Shown here piece after piece: positions 50,219 through 58,645 of a stretch of 64,000 bases of DNA (position 1 is its first letter; every line of letters begins with the position of its first letter). Origin of the DNA: Bdellovibrionales bacterium (GTDB taxonomy: Bacteria > Bdellovibrionota > UBA1018); assembly GCA_016786465.1 (NCBI GenBank), contig JAEUWC010000026.1, positions 1-64,000 on the forward strand. The letters run 5' to 3'. Both the position numbers and the translations under genes were made by a program. The notes under the pieces are model-generated. The model saw nothing but the letters and a program-made list of their open reading frames with translations, did not search any database and was not told the origin of the DNA.

Positions 50219-51076
50219 ATGCCATTGAAAAAATTCGTTAGAAACAGCGTCAATCTGTTGGTAGCCCTGATCACCGCCGGGGTTGGCGTGGGCTTCACGG
50301 CCTTTCCAGGAGCCATTTATGGAACCGGATCAGTTCCAGACCCCGTAACGGATTGGGAAATCATTCGCCTGAAAACACCCAACTTCATTCCAGACGTTCA
50401 AGCTCTTTTGCAGAAAAAGATCCAGACATTCTTCGAACTGCAAATGGACGACGGAAAACCTTTTTCTGATGACGATCGATTTAACGGTTCAAAAGGTCAG
50501 ACGATTGCGCTGAAAAAGTTTCTGGATTTCGATCTAAATGGCACTTGGGCGAAGCGCGGTTCCGACGAATACTACGTGGGAATGGGAAAGTCCGCCTATG
50601 TGGTTGAAAAGGACATCAGCTACTTCACTTTGAAACAAGCCTGCAGCCTTAAGTTCATCAAAATGCTGGCGCCGACTTTGGATATTTCAGAAGTTTCTAC
50701 GTGTCGTTTTCTTTTAAAGCCAGATGGGCTTGCACCCGGGGTCGAATTTACGGTTCAGCGCTTTGACAATCATTCAAAGAAACCTGCAGATCAGAAATTT
50801 CTAAGCCTGGATCCGTCGTTGGGCATGCCGGATAAAACGGAAATCCAGTACAATGAAAAGTTCACGCGCGTTCTGGGAATCCGAACCGTGAAAGATGGCG
50901 CCGTCATCAAGAACTATTACGCTCAACCCGACGGTCGCACCTTAGTGATCGCGTACAGCCTAAGCTTCATCCATAACGTGCCGCCGGGATTCGCAGGTGG
51001 CCCAGATCGACTGCGAAAAGAATTAGACCTTCAGCTTCCGCCGACGATTGATCGACTTAATGCTGCGGTTGAATAA
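50219..51076 (+). CDS. Exported protein of unknown function
   Basis: A 285-residue protein with an N-terminal hydrophobic segment (NLLVALITAGVGVGFTAF) acting as signal or anchor. The rest is soluble, with four cysteines and many helices and strands and no motif I recognise. ATG 50219 is close to AGCAGGA; a TTG at 50225 would have a better-spaced ribosome site (AGGA plus 6). Confidence 0.45.
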   Translation: MPLKKFVRNSVNLLVALITAGVGVGFTAFPGAIYGTGSVPDPVTDWEIIRLKTPNFIPDVQALLQKKIQTFFELQMDDGKPFSDDDRFNGSKGQTIALKKFLDFDLNGTWAKRGSDEYYVGMGKSAYVVEKDISYFTLKQACSLKFIKMLAPTLDISEVSTCRFLLKPDGLAPGVEFTVQRFDNHSKKPADQKFLSLDPSLGMPDKTEIQYNEKFTRVLGIRTVKDGAVIKNYYAQPDGRTLVIAYSLSFIHNVPPGFAGGPDRLRKELDLQLPPTIDRLNAAVE

Positions 51077-51099
51077 GGTCGATACGCTAACGCAAAAAT

Positions 51100-51714
51100 T
51101 TACCGAACGCGCATGTAAGGGGTCGCGTGAATTCCAAGTGGGCGCTGTTCGCAAAAAGGAAGCGTCGTCCAAGTCAACGGACTGACGTAAAATGCGACCA
51201 CACTGTTGGTCTGCTGCAAGACTTCGAAAATCTTGGGTTCAAACGACATTTCAGTCGTCATTCGGCCAGTTGCATCTTTCGCCGTCACCGACTTCATTTT
51301 CGTTCCGGGATAGTAAGTGTTGTCTGTCAGCACGTACGAGCTGCGCGCCTTGATGGGCCCCAAAATCCAAGCGCATTCGCCGGGATTCAAGTTTGCCCCA
51401 TCGACGCCACCGGCCTTGGTTGAAGGATTGAAATACAAGCTAATGACTGGCCAGATTACTTGGCTAGGTTGCATCGGAAAAGTGATTTCTCGTTCAATGC
51501 GCAAAGAACTTCCGCCCTTACAAACCAGCGGATGAAAATCCGAAGTAATGCCGTACATGTCAGTCGACTTAAAGACGGTGGTTGGTACATACCGGGTATC
51601 CGTCGGCATCTTGGGGTACATCGTGCCACAGCGATTTTCGTCGAAAATTTCTGCCCTAGCTGCGTTTAAGCCGAATAGAGCCAAAACAGTGCCCAATAGA
51701 ATTCTAGTCGTCAT
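51100..51714 (-). CDS. Exported protein of unknown function
   Basis: A 204-residue protein with signal peptide (cleavage after ARA, near residue 21) and five cysteines in the mature part (RCGTMYP, LVCKGG, GECAW, PFCEQ). It looks like a compact disulfide-stabilised beta protein. Family not recognised. Confidence 0.5.
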   Translation of the reverse strand: MTTRILLGTVLALFGLNAARAEIFDENRCGTMYPKMPTDTRYVPTTVFKSTDMYGITSDFHPLVCKGGSSLRIEREITFPMQPSQVIWPVISLYFNPSTKAGGVDGANLNPGECAWILGPIKARSSYVLTDNTYYPGTKMKSVTAKDATGRMTTEMSFEPKIFEVLQQTNSVVAFYVSPLTWTTLPFCEQRPLGIHATPYMRVR

Positions 51715-51792
51715 AAGAACCTCGGTATGCGACCTAGTTATAGATGATGCGGCGCACTGTCAAGCTAGCCTTCGCAGGCCATTTGCGGATGC

Positions 51793-53046
51793 TTAAGGTA
51801 CAACCCCGTTTTGATCGACAACCGTTTGTAAAGCTTTGAAAAAATCGTTCACAAGGTTTTCGACGTTGGGCAAAAGCGGAACCGGAAGCGCTTTCAGTTC
51901 TTTGTGAAAGTCGTCTTTTTTCGGCAGTAGTTCTTTGGAATACCGAACGACTTCGGAAGCCCAGATGCCCTTGTTCTTTTCCGTGATCAAGCGATCCATG
52001 TCGGGTTGGTAACCTGCAAGCCCAGACAGAACTTTCTTTAGATTCTGTAAATGGCTACGCCCTTGGTTTGCGTGAACTGAATCGATTCCGTAATCGGGGT
52101 AACTGAGCACGTGGCGGTCAATATAGGCCATGTCATAGGGCAGAAACCCTTGGTAGATTCCCAGGGTTTCGAATTTTTTTTCATCATCTTTTGCTAACGG
52201 CTTCAGCAACACGAAAGTGTTCTTGTTAAAAATGGGACGATAATCGTGATTCAACATCAGCGCTTGAATCAACATGGAAGGAATTGCTTTGGTTAGATCG
52301 GCTTCCGGGTGCTTTCGAAGATCATAGGGCATATCGAAATGATTGCGTTCGGCAGGTAGTATCGTGACGCCGTAACGTTCTTCGATGTCTTTCTTCGGTT
52401 CCATAAAAAAGCCGTAGCCTTCGGAAAGAAGTTTGCCTGAATCTTTGTCGATGTACTTCACCTTGGCCAGACGAACACGAATGTGCGGAAATCCACTGAC
52501 GACCACCCAACGCTGCGAAAGGTATTCCAACATCAGACGTTCGGTGTTTCCCGAAGTTTCGCATTCAGAAACCCACTTCAGTGAACTTCCCTTGAGCGGA
52601 TCGAAAAGCGTGTTCTTCACGCTTGGATCGTCTTTCTTCCAATCCATTTTCAAAAGCGGAACTGCGCAAGTACCCCTACCATACCCGCGTCGCTGAACGT
52701 CCATTGAAATCGTTTGTTGGACCGGACCCAGAATCTTTAACGTCGCTTTGGAACGGGTCTTTTCTTGTTCAAGATCGTCTCGGGTTGGGTTGGCCAGTTT
52801 TCCCATGAAATCGCTGGTCAGTTCGACTGTAAGAAGATCAGTCTTGTCAAAAAGTCCTTCGACCAGATCATTGCTTTTCTTTTTGCCCTTTGGATCGCCT
52901 TCACAGGGTTTCTCAACGGGCTTTAGAAGCTCGAAACTGGATTTCAGGGTTGCCGGATCAAAAGGGTTCTTAGCCCAGGCAGATAACCCACCTAAGAAAG
53001 CAAACGAAAACGCGGACATGATCAGTAGCAGCGCACGCGGGTTCAC
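51793..53046 (-). CDS. Exported CotH-like protein of unknown function
   Basis: A 417-residue protein with signal peptide (cleavage after AWA, near residue 25). The central part, with MDVQRRGYGRGTCAVPLLKMDW, KWVSECETSGNTERLMLEYLSQR and RVRLAKVKYIDKDSGK, resembles the arrangement of CotH-like kinase-fold proteins seen in several bacterial groups (RG-x-R, a hydrophobic PLL block, a conserved Cys, then LLEY). This is resemblance only. Start is GTG at 53046. Confidence 0.5.
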   Translation of the reverse strand: MNPRALLLIMSAFSFAFLGGLSAWAKNPFDPATLKSSFELLKPVEKPCEGDPKGKKKSNDLVEGLFDKTDLLTVELTSDFMGKLANPTRDDLEQEKTRSKATLKILGPVQQTISMDVQRRGYGRGTCAVPLLKMDWKKDDPSVKNTLFDPLKGSSLKWVSECETSGNTERLMLEYLSQRWVVVSGFPHIRVRLAKVKYIDKDSGKLLSEGYGFFMEPKKDIEERYGVTILPAERNHFDMPYDLRKHPEADLTKAIPSMLIQALMLNHDYRPIFNKNTFVLLKPLAKDDEKKFETLGIYQGFLPYDMAYIDRHVLSYPDYGIDSVHANQGRSHLQNLKKVLSGLAGYQPDMDRLITEKNKGIWASEVVRYSKELLPKKDDFHKELKALPVPLLPNVENLVNDFFKALQTVVDQNGVVP

Positions 53047-53171
53047 AATCGCTTTTCGGAAAGATCGAGGCCAAAAATAAAAGCTTCTTTTGAAACTTTG
53101 GAAACATCAGGAAACCATGGCGTCAAATCGGTGACAAACGGAAACCTAATGATTCGGTCCTAGGTCTTCTT

Positions 53172-54245
53172 ATGAAACTAGTCCAAGCTATTGGGATGAC
53201 CATTTTGGACCGTGTGCTTGACCTACCCAGTTACGGCTTTGAAAAAAACGGACAGTTTTACAAGCCCACGACTTCAGAAATCTTTCGTGAATTCGGCATA
53301 CGGATGAACGTATTCAAGGATCGAAAAAACTGGCTACCTTGCTTTGGCTGGATGATGACAGCCAGTCTTTCGATTCCCTTTTTTACTTTCTTCATCAAAT
53401 ACTTTAGCTGGCCACTTTTTATAGCCGGATTCTTTTACAGCATGGTCTTTATGGGTAGCCACGGTACCTTTTGGCTGCATCGTTTTGGAACGCACCGCGC
53501 TTTTCGAATCAAGAATTCATGGTTCAAATTGCTTTGTCGAAATCTGACTTTTCGAATCATTGCGGAAGAAACGTATGTGATTTCACATCACGTGCATCAC
53601 CAGTTTCCAGAAAAAGCAGGAGACCCGTACAACGTTAAAGGCGGTTTCTTTTACTGCTTCTTTGCCGACGCCATCCACCAGAACATCGCTCGCAATCTGA
53701 ACGAAAAGGATTACGAAGTTCTTTGCAAACTGGTTCGTCACACCGGCATTCGAATCAACAGCTACGCGCAGTACCAAAAATGGGGAACCCTGGTTCACCC
53801 TGTGACGACTGTGCTTCATTATTTTGCGAATTGGGGCTTTTGGTACGCAGCCTTTTACTTTTTAGGTGGGCACGGACTGGCCTGCGCACTCATGGGATCT
53901 GCCGGAGTCTGGGGATTTGGGGTTCGCACCTTCAATTTCGAAGGTCACGGCGCAGGGAAAGACAAACGCCAGGATGGGATTGATTTCGGTCGTGATGACT
54001 TGTCCGTAAATCAGGTTTGGCCAGGTTACGTCGCAGGCGAATGGCACAACAACCATCATCTTTACGGCAATAGCGCCAGAACGGGTTTTTTACCTTATCA
54101 AATTGACTTGCCTTGGTACTGCATCCGTTTTCTTGAAAAGATCGGAGCCGTGAACGGCGTGAAAGACAACAAAGCCGATTTCCTTCGGGACTATTGGATG
54201 CCCTATCAGCAGGAAAAGTTACGGATTAAGGAATCAGCAGCCTAA
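53172..54245 (+). CDS. Acyl-CoA/fatty-acid delta-9-type desaturase
   Basis: A 357-residue membrane di-iron desaturase introducing a double bond into fatty acyl chains, tuning membrane fluidity. All three His boxes are present: HRFGTHR (H-x4-H), HHVHH and, near the C terminus, EWHNNHH; two hairpins of membrane helices lie at about 50-95 and 215-260. A TAGGTC box ends 5 nt before the ATG, but no -35 is visible. A single gene, convergent with the UPF0016 gene. Confidence 0.88.
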   Translation: MKLVQAIGMTILDRVLDLPSYGFEKNGQFYKPTTSEIFREFGIRMNVFKDRKNWLPCFGWMMTASLSIPFFTFFIKYFSWPLFIAGFFYSMVFMGSHGTFWLHRFGTHRAFRIKNSWFKLLCRNLTFRIIAEETYVISHHVHHQFPEKAGDPYNVKGGFFYCFFADAIHQNIARNLNEKDYEVLCKLVRHTGIRINSYAQYQKWGTLVHPVTTVLHYFANWGFWYAAFYFLGGHGLACALMGSAGVWGFGVRTFNFEGHGAGKDKRQDGIDFGRDDLSVNQVWPGYVAGEWHNNHHLYGNSARTGFLPYQIDLPWYCIRFLEKIGAVNGVKDNKADFLRDYWMPYQQEKLRIKESAA

Positions 54246-54248
54246 CAC

Positions 54249-54527
54249 TTAGTCAGCAACCAAGACCCAGACACCTACGGCGATAAACATCACGCCGGCG
54301 ACTTTCGTCAGAATCGATGGGTCAATGAAGTTTCCTAAGATTCGACCAAAAACTACGCCTAAAGTCCCAGCTAATCCCAAACCCAAAACAACCGCAGCCC
54401 AAACCACGGCCGTATTCTTGGTCTTGGCCGAAGCCGCAAGCGCAGCAAACTGAGTTTTGTCTCCCAGTTCAGCCAAGAAGATGGTGACAAAGGTGGTCCA
54501 AAAAAGGTGGAAGTCGTTGCTTTTCAT
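54249..54527 (-). CDS. Single-domain UPF0016/GDT1-family membrane protein
   Basis: A 92-residue inner-membrane protein with one copy of the UPF0016 module: FLAELGDKTQFAALAAS (the ExGDK(T/S) motif) plus two further hydrophobic segments. TMEM165/GDT1/MneA relatives move manganese or calcium and usually hold two such modules in about 190-230 residues, so this half-size protein should function as a dimer, or pair with another half-size protein elsewhere. Confidence 0.8.
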   Translation of the reverse strand: MKSNDFHLFWTTFVTIFLAELGDKTQFAALAASAKTKNTAVVWAAVVLGLGLAGTLGVVFGRILGNFIDPSILTKVAGVMFIAVGVWVLVAD

Positions 54528-54547
54528 CCACTATTTTTACCAAGCTT

Positions 54548-55468
54548 TTACGCCAGTTTCAAACCCGCAGTCACCACCGTCGGATCCGGCACGTCCGCAG
54601 GCACTTCAAAGGTCTTTAATTGACCGGCACCTGCTTCGCTTAAAGGTTCGACGTTAATCTGGATGTGGAAGTCTCCTAGTTCAGTGGAAAACGGAATAAT
54701 CATGGTCGCAGCAGACGACTTCTGCATCAATTCAAGTTGAAAACCACGGATCAAAGTCGGCAGGGCCTGCCCCAAAATGATCCCTTGATTGTTTTCCAAA
54801 TCCGCCTTCGCTTGCCCAAAAATGATATTCATCAGTTCTGAAGCAGCATCAAATTCTTCGTCCCCGATTGAATAGCGTTCTTCGCCCATCATTTTGGCGT
54901 AGATCTTTACGAACGTCATCGCAGGAAAACAAATGGCGATAGCCCCTCGAAACGCTTCCGAACTGATGTTCATGACTCCGGCTAGATCTACGGTTAGTTT
55001 TTCCGTCTTTTGCTTCACGCGGATCTTTCCGGTCGTCACCTGGACTTCGGCCTGAACCCCAAATGTCTTCAACGTTGCATCGATAAACGGACTTAAAAAA
55101 GTCGCTTTCACCTGAGAAGGCTTGGTTCGGACTCCGGCTAGCCGCAAAGCCTCGTCGACGTTTCGCTTTACCGCAAACGTTTCAACCAGGCCTTCTCGAA
55201 CCAATAACTTTTCTAGATCTTTAGAAATCCCGACGGAAAAAAAGTGACTGCCCTTTTTTCGCATGGCTCGAATCAAAAGAACAAACGGCTTGATTACACT
55301 GGTTCCCATATGAAGTGTTTTTGTGAATTCAAAAACATACCCCTTCGCCGGGGACTGAATCCAAAGATGAGAAAGGTAAAGAAGCTCGCGAGCCGCCGCC
55401 TGATTCAAATCTTCCGGACAGTAGACAGTAACAACGCCTTCGTGTTCACGATAATTAAAAAGTCCCAT
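54548..55468 (-). CDS. STAS-CheX fusion, putative CheY-P phosphatase
   Basis: A 306-residue cytoplasmic protein. Residues 1 to about 105 resemble a STAS domain (VVTVYCPEDLNQAAARELL, GYVFEFTKTLHMGTSVIKPFVLL). Residues from about 120 form a CheX domain with ASELMNIIFGQAK, where Glu and Asn (E-x-x-N) are the phosphatase residues of CheX/CheC/FliY, and a second CheX-like half after it. It probably removes phosphate from CheY-like receivers such as the one encoded at 56883. Divergent from the next gene. Confidence 0.75.
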   Translation of the reverse strand: MGLFNYREHEGVVTVYCPEDLNQAAARELLYLSHLWIQSPAKGYVFEFTKTLHMGTSVIKPFVLLIRAMRKKGSHFFSVGISKDLEKLLVREGLVETFAVKRNVDEALRLAGVRTKPSQVKATFLSPFIDATLKTFGVQAEVQVTTGKIRVKQKTEKLTVDLAGVMNISSEAFRGAIAICFPAMTFVKIYAKMMGEERYSIGDEEFDAASELMNIIFGQAKADLENNQGIILGQALPTLIRGFQLELMQKSSAATMIIPFSTELGDFHIQINVEPLSEAGAGQLKTFEVPADVPDPTVVTAGLKLA

Positions 55469-55492
55469 AAAAAGATTTTACGCTCTTCTTTC

Positions 55493-55521
55493 TCAACATT
55501 CTGCAAAACTAGGGTTAAACT
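55493..55521 (+). promoter_or_regulatory. Candidate leaderless promoter
   Basis: TCAACA (55493-55498), 17-bp spacer, TAAACT (55516-55521), then 7 nt to ATG 55529. Confidence 0.4.
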
Positions 55522-55528
55522 ACGTCGA

Positions 55529-56857
55529 ATGAAGTTGTTGTACGTTGGTGTAGAAAGCTCGTTTATAAATTGGATCCAGTCGATTCTTGAAGACTGCGTT
55601 GCGGAAGTCATTGCAGATTCGCAACAATTTCAGAACATACTGGACGACGAAACCAAGACCTTCGATTTGATCTTGGCCAGCCATCACACGCAGGCCATGA
55701 AGTCGATGCCTTCAAATGAACTGGCGCAAGGGCTTCGGATGCGTTTTCAAAAAACGCCGATTGTTTTCGTGACCCAAAGCAAGGAAAACTACAACCGCGC
55801 TGAATACGTGAAGCACGGCTTTTCGGATGCTTACTTGCTACCCTTCGAAAAATCCGAATTCCTAGAATATTTGAATGATTCCGTCCTACCCCCCGAGAAA
55901 GTCTATAAGTCGGTGGTGCTAACCGATTTCAGCGAAACGGAACCCCTTCCCTGCGACGTGCATCTGATGCTTCCACTGAATAGAAAATACGTCAAAATAG
56001 GCGTAAAAGGAGGCGAATTTGGGAACGTTGCGACCGACAAACTTCTTCGATCGGGGACTTCACGACTTTTCATCCGAAAGTCCGAGCTTCAGGAATTTAA
56101 TGCCGCGAAGGCCAGAAAGATCGCACAGCTTGCATCGGGTGAATTAAACAGCACCGAAAGACAAGCGCAACTTCAGTCGATGGTTCGCGGAATTTTTACT
56201 AATCTTTTTTCCACAGCTGATGAAACGCAACACTTTGCCGATGGAAAATCCCTGGTCAAAGAAGCTGCGACGATTGTCGACAATTACATCGCCGGATCAA
56301 AAGACGGTGACACCTTCAAAAAGGTCTGTCTGCAGATCGGTGCAGACACCAGCAATTATTCGCACGCTTCGAATGTGGCCATTTTTGTCAGCCTGTTCGC
56401 GCCGGCACTGGAAATCAAAAGCGTAGCCGACTTGGCGACTGCGGCGCTTTTACATGACTTAGGCGAAGAAAGCGTCCCTTCGGAAATTCTAGAAAAAGCA
56501 AAGTCGGAACTGACTTTCGAAGAAAATACCCTTTATGAAGGACACGTCGAAAGGTCTTTACAGATCATCAAAGAAAAACGAATCGTAGTGTCAGAACAGA
56601 TCCATACTTGGATTGCGCAACACCACGAACGTTTTAACGGTACTGGATTCCCTAAGAACCTTCCTGGATCGCGAATTGCAATCGAAGCGCAACTGATCGC
56701 AATTGCCGATGAATTCGACTACTTAACTCGCGCGATCCGCGGGCAACAAAAGCTTAACCCTCAGCAGGCTTTCAAGAAGATGTTTAATTCGGGATACTAT
56801 GATCCTGAGGTCATCAAAAAGATCACTTTCTATCTTGGGCTTCCAAGTGAAAGTTGA
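55529..56857 (+). CDS. Pseudo-receiver plus degenerate HD-GYP protein
   Basis: A 442-residue cytoplasmic protein. Residues 1-120 fold like a receiver but lack the phospho-acceptor (DLILASHH in place of DLxLxD) and the switch Lys (LLPFE in place of KPF). The C-terminal part is HD-GYP-like: ALLHDLGEESVP keeps HD, but the following Lys is Glu; HHERFNGTGFP has GFP for GYP and Asn for the usual Asp. It may be a weak c-di-GMP phosphodiesterase or only a binding or scaffold protein. It sits upstream of cheY (25 bp), probably in one operon. Confidence 0.75.
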   Translation: MKLLYVGVESSFINWIQSILEDCVAEVIADSQQFQNILDDETKTFDLILASHHTQAMKSMPSNELAQGLRMRFQKTPIVFVTQSKENYNRAEYVKHGFSDAYLLPFEKSEFLEYLNDSVLPPEKVYKSVVLTDFSETEPLPCDVHLMLPLNRKYVKIGVKGGEFGNVATDKLLRSGTSRLFIRKSELQEFNAAKARKIAQLASGELNSTERQAQLQSMVRGIFTNLFSTADETQHFADGKSLVKEAATIVDNYIAGSKDGDTFKKVCLQIGADTSNYSHASNVAIFVSLFAPALEIKSVADLATAALLHDLGEESVPSEILEKAKSELTFEENTLYEGHVERSLQIIKEKRIVVSEQIHTWIAQHHERFNGTGFPKNLPGSRIAIEAQLIAIADEFDYLTRAIRGQQKLNPQQAFKKMFNSGYYDPEVIKKITFYLGLPSES

Positions 56858-56882
56858 AAATGAATCCAAGGGAGAATGCATT

Positions 56883-57290
56883 ATGTTTAATTTCGATACA
56901 CCCATCCTGATTGTCGACGACATGCTGACCATGCGTAAGCTGGTCGCAAAAGCCCTAAGGGGAATTGGTTTCACAAACATCACCGATGCGAAAAACGGAA
57001 ACGAAGCCTGGGAAAAACTGACTTCTGCAGAAATCCCATTTGGCTTGGTGATTTCGGATTGGATGATGCCGGACCTTACTGGAATTGATTTTCTAAAGCG
57101 GGTTCGCCTAGACCCCAGAACCCGTGCTACGCCGTTTCTGCTTTTGACGGCTGAAAGTTCAAAAGACAACGTGGCAGAAGCCGTGACTGCGGGTGTCAGT
57201 TCTTATATCGTCAAGCCGTTCACTCCAGATACGCTCAAGAAGCAACTTCAAGCGGCCTATGCCAAGCACCAGGGCAAAACGGCTGCTTAG
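56883..57290 (+). CDS. CheY-like single-domain response regulator
   Basis: A 135-residue receiver with a complete acid pocket: VDDMLTM, phospho-acceptor Asp in VISDWMMPDLTG, Thr in LLTAES and Lys in YIVKPFTP. It has no output domain, so it acts as a diffusible signal, probably towards the flagellar motor or another target of this chemosensory system. GGGAGA precedes the ATG. Its last codons face a histidine kinase gene on the other strand 9 bp away. Confidence 0.93.
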   Translation: MFNFDTPILIVDDMLTMRKLVAKALRGIGFTNITDAKNGNEAWEKLTSAEIPFGLVISDWMMPDLTGIDFLKRVRLDPRTRATPFLLLTAESSKDNVAEAVTAGVSSYIVKPFTPDTLKKQLQAAYAKHQGKTAA

Positions 57291-57299
57291 TGTGCACGC

Positions 57300-58499
57300 T
57301 TAGTGTGTAAAAGACACTTCGAAAACGGTCCTGCCTGATCCAGAAGATTTCAGGCTAAGTACGCCGCCGTTGGCTTCAAAAAGATGCTGGGCGGCGGTCA
57401 ACCCTGAGCTTTCCGATCCGACGACGCCTTTGGGATGAAAAAAGGGTTCAAAGACCCGATCCTGAAAGTGCTTTGGAATTTCGGCGCCGATGAATTCAAA
57501 CTGAATCAGGGACAAAGGCCAGTTTTGTGAAGTCTTGATCGAAATCTTGGGAGACGTTGCCGAACCCAAAAGATCAGTCGCATAAAAGAAAAGGTGCAAG
57601 ATGCCGTGAATCACTTCACCCACACGGCAAAGAATTTTTGGATCGGCCTTGCCCATTTCAAGTGGCGGGACTTCAAACTGAATCTTAGCCTGCTTTAAGC
57701 GGTCTGAGAAAAGTTCGGACGCCAGTTTGACCATTTCGTTTAGACCCGTTTCACGCGGCGTTGACTGCTGATCCAAAACAATGAAGCTGCTTAGGCGTCG
57801 GACGACTTCCGAAATGCGACAACCTGCTTCTGAAATCGAATGAGCGATCTTTTCGACTTCAGGAAGAGTCACTTCTTGATCTTGGGCCAGCATTTCTAGG
57901 TGCTTTGAATTTCCGATCACCACAGCCAATGGGTTATTGATTTCGTGCGCGATATTTGCGGCGATTCCTCCTAGGACTTCCCGTTTTGACCGAATCTTGG
58001 CAGCTTTCGTTTCCTGCTCGATTCGCTTTTGAAGCACCCAGACCTGGGTCACGTCTCGATAGATTCCAACCGCAGAATCAGGCTTGCCGTCTAGTTCCAA
58101 GAATCGGGCCGAAGTGACAAAGACTCGCTGTTCATTGTTCTTTCCTGAACGGAAAAGAAACTGGCAGTGGTGTCGATTCGAAACTTTCGATGCCTGGCGC
58201 AATTCCTCGACCCAAGATTCCTGCGGGTTTTCTAAGAACCTATTTTTGATTTCCAAGTCGATATCGCCTTGAAAATCATCCAATTCGAAAAGATTTCGGG
58301 CATTTTCGTCCCAAAGTACTTTGCCGATTGAGAACTTGATTTGAAAAAAGCCTGATTTGGTTTCCCTTAAAGCCAGTCGTTGCAAGTCCATCAACTCGCT
58401 TTCGCGTCCGCGTCGGGATCGAATCAACTTCGCCGAGCAGATCCACCCGCCTGCAATCGCTCCGGCAACCGCACTACCTAAAAGAACGAGCCAATCCAT
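57300..58499 (-). CDS. Membrane histidine kinase with degenerate ATPase domain
   Basis: A 399-residue protein with one N-terminal membrane helix (WLVLLGSAVAGAIAGGWI), a PAS domain (about 55-165) and HisKA with the phospho-acceptor His in NIAHEINNPLAVV. The HATPase part is badly worn: the N box reads EVIHGILHLFFYATDLLG without the usual Asn, G1 (DxGxG) is replaced by EFIGAEIP, and G2 by VVGSESSGL, while the FEPFF F-box survives. Autophosphorylation is doubtful; it may be a substrate of another kinase or a phosphatase. I chose ATG 58499, 7 nt after a CATAAT box. Opposite in strand to the che genes. Confidence 0.78.
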   Translation of the reverse strand: MDWLVLLGSAVAGAIAGGWICSAKLIRSRRGRESELMDLQRLALRETKSGFFQIKFSIGKVLWDENARNLFELDDFQGDIDLEIKNRFLENPQESWVEELRQASKVSNRHHCQFLFRSGKNNEQRVFVTSARFLELDGKPDSAVGIYRDVTQVWVLQKRIEQETKAAKIRSKREVLGGIAANIAHEINNPLAVVIGNSKHLEMLAQDQEVTLPEVEKIAHSISEAGCRISEVVRRLSSFIVLDQQSTPRETGLNEMVKLASELFSDRLKQAKIQFEVPPLEMGKADPKILCRVGEVIHGILHLFFYATDLLGSATSPKISIKTSQNWPLSLIQFEFIGAEIPKHFQDRVFEPFFHPKGVVGSESSGLTAAQHLFEANGGVLSLKSSGSGRTVFEVSFTH

Positions 58500-58645
58500 G
58501 TGAAAGATTATGCATTTGTTGGCCCGGGAAGATCCACTCAAAGAATGTTGGGAAAATGTTCGTGAACCAAAGTTCTACCGTTCGACCTGTTAAGAACAGT
58601 CATTTTGGAAAGGCAAAGCGACGAAGCGATCTTATGCTTGCTGAT

